The position numbers and the translations under genes were made by a program. The notes under the pieces are model-generated. The model was given only the letters and a program-made list of their open reading frames with translations. It was not told the DNA's origin and searched no databases. Shown in pieces: positions 5,652 to 7,342 of a stretch of DNA of 7,342 bases. Origin of the DNA: Bacteroidota bacterium (lineage in GTDB: Bacteria > Bacteroidota > Bacteroidia > Bacteroidales > UBA1715); the NCBI GenBank assembly GCA_029266015.1, contig JAJUFK010000109.1, forward strand, positions 1 to 7,342, in the 5' to 3' direction. Every line of letters starts with the position of its first letter. The stretch's first letter is position 1.

Positions 5652-6192
5652 AGCGGTAGTACATACAAATCAGTCGTGGTTAGACGTAGCCTTGCAGCAA
5701 GCAGGAAGCGTAGAGGCTGTATTTGAAATAGCTCAAGCAAACGCTATAACCATAACCGATGATGCCGGAGGTACCATAGTAACACCTGCTATAATTGATG
5801 AAGAAACTGCGATACAACTGCAGGGATTGTATACACCTGCAAGTGCGGTTGGTGAGCTTTCTGGATCGATGGCAGTTAAAGTTCATTCCCGATTAACTAT
5901 GAAAATGGTAGATAATGCAGTAGATGTTAAAAACAATCAAAATATGCTTGATATAGCATTACAAACTACCGGTACTGTAGAAAGTATATTTGATATAATG
6001 CAGCTGAATGATGTGAACAATATAGGTGAAGATGTGCAAGAAGAAATAATGATTAAACCACCTGTAAAAAACAAAAAGACACAACAGCAATTACAAGGAT
6101 TGCATACACCTGCTACTGCAGGAAACTACATGGGCGGTATAAAAGGAGAATACGAGATCGAAGAGTTTGATAATCAAGAATATTATACATAA
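5644..6192 (+). CDS. Tandem LysM-like baseplate protein
   Basis: The 182-residue protein contains two copies of one domain. Copy 1 (about 9-68) begins NQSWLDVALQQAGSVEAVFE and copy 2 (about 98-159) begins NQNMLDIALQTTGTVESIFD; both end with QLQGL-TPA-A. The pattern 'L-[IV]A-x-x-x-GSVE-xFxIaxxN' followed by a strand resembles the LysM beta-alpha-alpha-beta layout, as in the LysM-containing wedge protein gp53 of T4 and proteins in Bacteroidetes tails. A structural role joining wedges rather than peptidoglycan cleavage is inferred, since no catalytic domain is visible. The copies are joined by a basic linker (79-97). The acidic C-terminus (EYEIEEFDNQEYYT) may contact the neighbour. Start ATG is in an ATGAATAA overlap with the gp25-like gene. 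Confidence 0.6.
   Translation: MNKAVVHTNQSWLDVALQQAGSVEAVFEIAQANAITITDDAGGTIVTPAIIDEETAIQLQGLYTPASAVGELSGSMAVKVHSRLTMKMVDNAVDVKNNQNMLDIALQTTGTVESIFDIMQLNDVNNIGEDVQEEIMIKPPVKNKKTQQQLQGLHTPATAGNYMGGIKGEYEIEEFDNQEYYT
5668..6120 (+). repeat. Internal duplication in the LysM-like gene
   Basis: Two diverged in-frame copies lie at about 5668-5847 and 5935-6120. Protein similarity runs along the whole unit, and DNA similarity remains clear at the ends: GGATTGTATACACCTGC at 5824-5840 and GGATTGCATACACCTGC at 6097-6113 differ at one base, 273 bases (91 codons) apart. The N-terminal match is offset by 89 codons, so a two-codon indel separates the copies. The first copy has more regular LysM-like spacing; the second has a longer acidic/basic insert. 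Confidence 0.8.
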
Positions 6193-6196
6193 GAGT

Positions 6197-7057
6197 ATGG
6201 CAAGAACAATAGAACAAATATACAATAGTATGATTCAAGAGAAAGAAACGTATCTTGAATTACAGGCATTACAACCTCAGGCAGATAACTTTCAAGAAAT
6301 GTTGTCAAATCTTACAAGTTCTAGTAGAGTTGCTACATGGCGATTATTTTATTATGTGGTAGCATTTTGCGTTTGGACTTTGGAAAAACTTATGGATAAA
6401 CATAAGCAAGAAATAGACTATACCGTAGCAAATAACCACTACGGTAATAGGACTTGGTATGAAATGAAAGCAAAAGAATTTCAATTGGGTGAAGATTTAA
6501 TAGTTGTAAATGGTGTGATAAAATATGCTGCAGAAAATTTAAGCAAACGAATTGTAAAATATGCAGCTTCAGTACCGGGAAGTGTAACTCAAGTAAAAAT
6601 AGCAGGTGAAAGTGGTGGAGAATTGATAAAAATACCTGCAGAACAAGTAGTGATGGTACAGAACTATTTCAATAAAATAAAACCGTTTGGAACTCGCGTA
6701 AGTGTAACAAGTAACGAGGCTGATAGGATTAAAATAATAGCTGACATATATTACAATCCCCTTGTTTTGTATGGTAGCGGTGCAAAAATAACAGATGGAA
6801 GCAAGCCTGTAGATGTAGCTATTAATAATTTTTTAAAGACAATAGAGTACAATGGAAAATTGAATATACAAAAGCTTGTAGATGCCATACAAAATGCAGA
6901 AGGTGTACAAGATGTGAATCATGTAGAGGTGTACGCAAAATATGGCACAACAGAGTATATGCAAGTAAATCGCGAATATTTTTCATATGCAGGTTGGATG
7001 CGAGTAGATACAGATTTTCCATTGTCAGCAACATTAAACTTCGTTGCCTATGTTTAA
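6197..7057 (+). CDS. Baseplate J-like (Mu gp47 / P2 gpJ-like) wedge protein
   Basis: The 286-residue protein follows the gp25-like and LysM-like genes where gpJ-type wedge proteins belong. The N-terminus MARTIEQIYNSMIQEKETYL and the long aromatic helix ATWRLFYYVVAFCVWTLEKL (46-65) are typical of the Bacteroidetes version. Next come strands at 99-136 including SVPGSVTQVKIAG, then a J-like domain: a helix around 148-160, VSVTSNEADRIKIIADIYYN (168-187), VDVAINNFLKTIEYNGKLNI (205-224) and VDAIQNAEGVQDV (228-240), ending with the AYAGWM-like SYAGWMRVDTDF. The helix with 'FCVW' is amphipathic rather than a clear membrane span. It is somewhat shorter than Mu gp47. I chose ATG 6197, four bases after the upstream stop; the earlier in-frame ATG at 6167 would overlap by 26 bases and adds MIIKNIIHKS. 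Confidence 0.72.
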   Translation: MARTIEQIYNSMIQEKETYLELQALQPQADNFQEMLSNLTSSSRVATWRLFYYVVAFCVWTLEKLMDKHKQEIDYTVANNHYGNRTWYEMKAKEFQLGEDLIVVNGVIKYAAENLSKRIVKYAASVPGSVTQVKIAGESGGELIKIPAEQVVMVQNYFNKIKPFGTRVSVTSNEADRIKIIADIYYNPLVLYGSGAKITDGSKPVDVAINNFLKTIEYNGKLNIQKLVDAIQNAEGVQDVNHVEVYAKYGTTEYMQVNREYFSYAGWMRVDTDFPLSATLNFVAYV

Positions 7058-7337
7058 TATAGACTACAATAAACTTATATACATGCTACTTCCAACGCAC
7101 AAGCGAGGAATAATCACTCGCATGTATTTGCAGGCAGCTTTAAAGCCGTTGGTTGAGTTATATGAAGATTTTATACATTACCGTAATAAATCTAATTTGG
7201 AGGCTACATACAATAGTCAGATAATGAGTTTAGAGACGTATTTACGTAATTTGTTTGGCACAGATAACATACACATAATTGATAGTCCTATACGCGAAAG
7301 CTCGCACGTGTATAATATTGAAGAAGAGGTAGATTAG
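7050..7337 (+). CDS. Short baseplate/tail protein following J (N-terminal part of a tail-I-type protein?)
   Basis: The 95-residue product begins MFNIDYNKLIYMLLPTHKRG, followed by a helix QAALKPLVELYEDFIHYRNK and SLETYLRNLFGTDNIHIID. The opening 'LLPTxxR...LxxLxxPLxxLxxxFxxYR' block is what I recall from the gene after J in Bacteroidetes tails, perhaps the counterpart of gpI or Mu gp48, which helps join wedges. Those proteins, as I remember them, are about twice as long and continue past the point where this ends at TAG 7335-7337. This is the only + strand gene here ending in TAG. It may be naturally short, amber-interrupted, or continued beyond the window. ATG 7050 lies in an ATGTTTAA overlap with the J-like stop; TTG 7044 is a less likely start. 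Confidence 0.6.
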   Translation: MFNIDYNKLIYMLLPTHKRGIITRMYLQAALKPLVELYEDFIHYRNKSNLEATYNSQIMSLETYLRNLFGTDNIHIIDSPIRESSHVYNIEEEVD

Positions 7338-7342
7338 CCATA

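Noticed and set aside
5336..5740. Minus-strand ORF of 134 codons across the gp25-like gene
   Set aside because: It is antisense to well-supported coupled genes, rich in Ser/Cys/Leu as expected for a shadow frame, with no promoter pattern seen.
7050..7337. Genome-wide TAG recoding (as in some gut phages)
   Set aside because: About 2,300 codons of structural genes here contain no in-frame TAG, which is not expected under such a code.
1..7342. Type VI secretion or extracellular contractile injection system instead of a phage
   Set aside because: A TP901-type tape measure with a G/GT-like frameshifted chaperone is characteristic of true phage tails; no ATPase, effector or T6SS-specific gene is seen. 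A tailocin remains possible.
1..7342. tRNA genes, CRISPR arrays, insertion sequences or attachment sites
   Set aside because: Nearly every base belongs to a tail gene; no cloverleaf, regularly spaced repeat, transposase or terminal inverted repeat was found by reading.

Overview
The window is part of the late tail module of a contractile-tailed (myovirus-type) phage or prophage, probably from a Bacteroidetes host. The host call rests on four things. The protein families, recognised from memory, are typical of Bacteroidetes phages (a DUF6046-like protein and the Bacteroidetes form of the tube, hub and spike set). The DNA is AT-rich, about one third G+C by eye. Genes start behind A-rich leaders or in overlaps, without clear Shine-Dalgarno sequences. 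One Bacteroidetes-type promoter (TTTG, 20 bases, TAnnTTTG) is present. The genus cannot be resolved, and an integrated prophage or a tailocin cannot be told from a free phage because no integrase, capsid or lysis gene lies inside.

Layout on the + strand: 3' end of a tail tube gene (1-347); a 106-base gap; a tail assembly chaperone gene (454-762) that can be extended to 923 by a -1 ribosomal frameshift, a lambda G/GT arrangement; a tape measure gene (1086-3206); then a tightly coupled baseplate operon: DUF6046-like protein (3203-3859), gpD/gp27-like hub (3852-4808), gpV/gp45-like spike (4810-5352), gp25/gpW-like wedge protein (5352-5651), a LysM-like protein with an internal duplication (5644-6192), a baseplate J-like protein (6197-7057), and a short gene starting like the tail protein that follows J in related phages (7050-7337). 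Most neighbours overlap by 1 to 8 bases, and the ATGnnTAA overlap is used three times. All these products should work together: tube polymerises around the tape measure, the two chaperone forms keep the tape measure soluble, and hub, spike and wedge proteins form the baseplate.

Two items are easily missed. First, the chaperone gene carries GGGAAAG, the heptamer used in lambda G/GT, in the correct register four bases before its stop, with a second shifty A AAA AAA site 15 bases earlier; the -1 frame then stays open for 55 codons. Second, the 162-base gap between that extension and the tape measure is filled on the - strand by a 40-residue single-membrane-span ORF (1038 down to 916) preceded by a good match to a Bacteroidetes promoter. 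It looks like a tiny cargo ('moron'-type) gene placed against the direction of the tail operon. The window ends 5 bases after the last stop codon, so the rest of the baseplate and fibre region is not visible.
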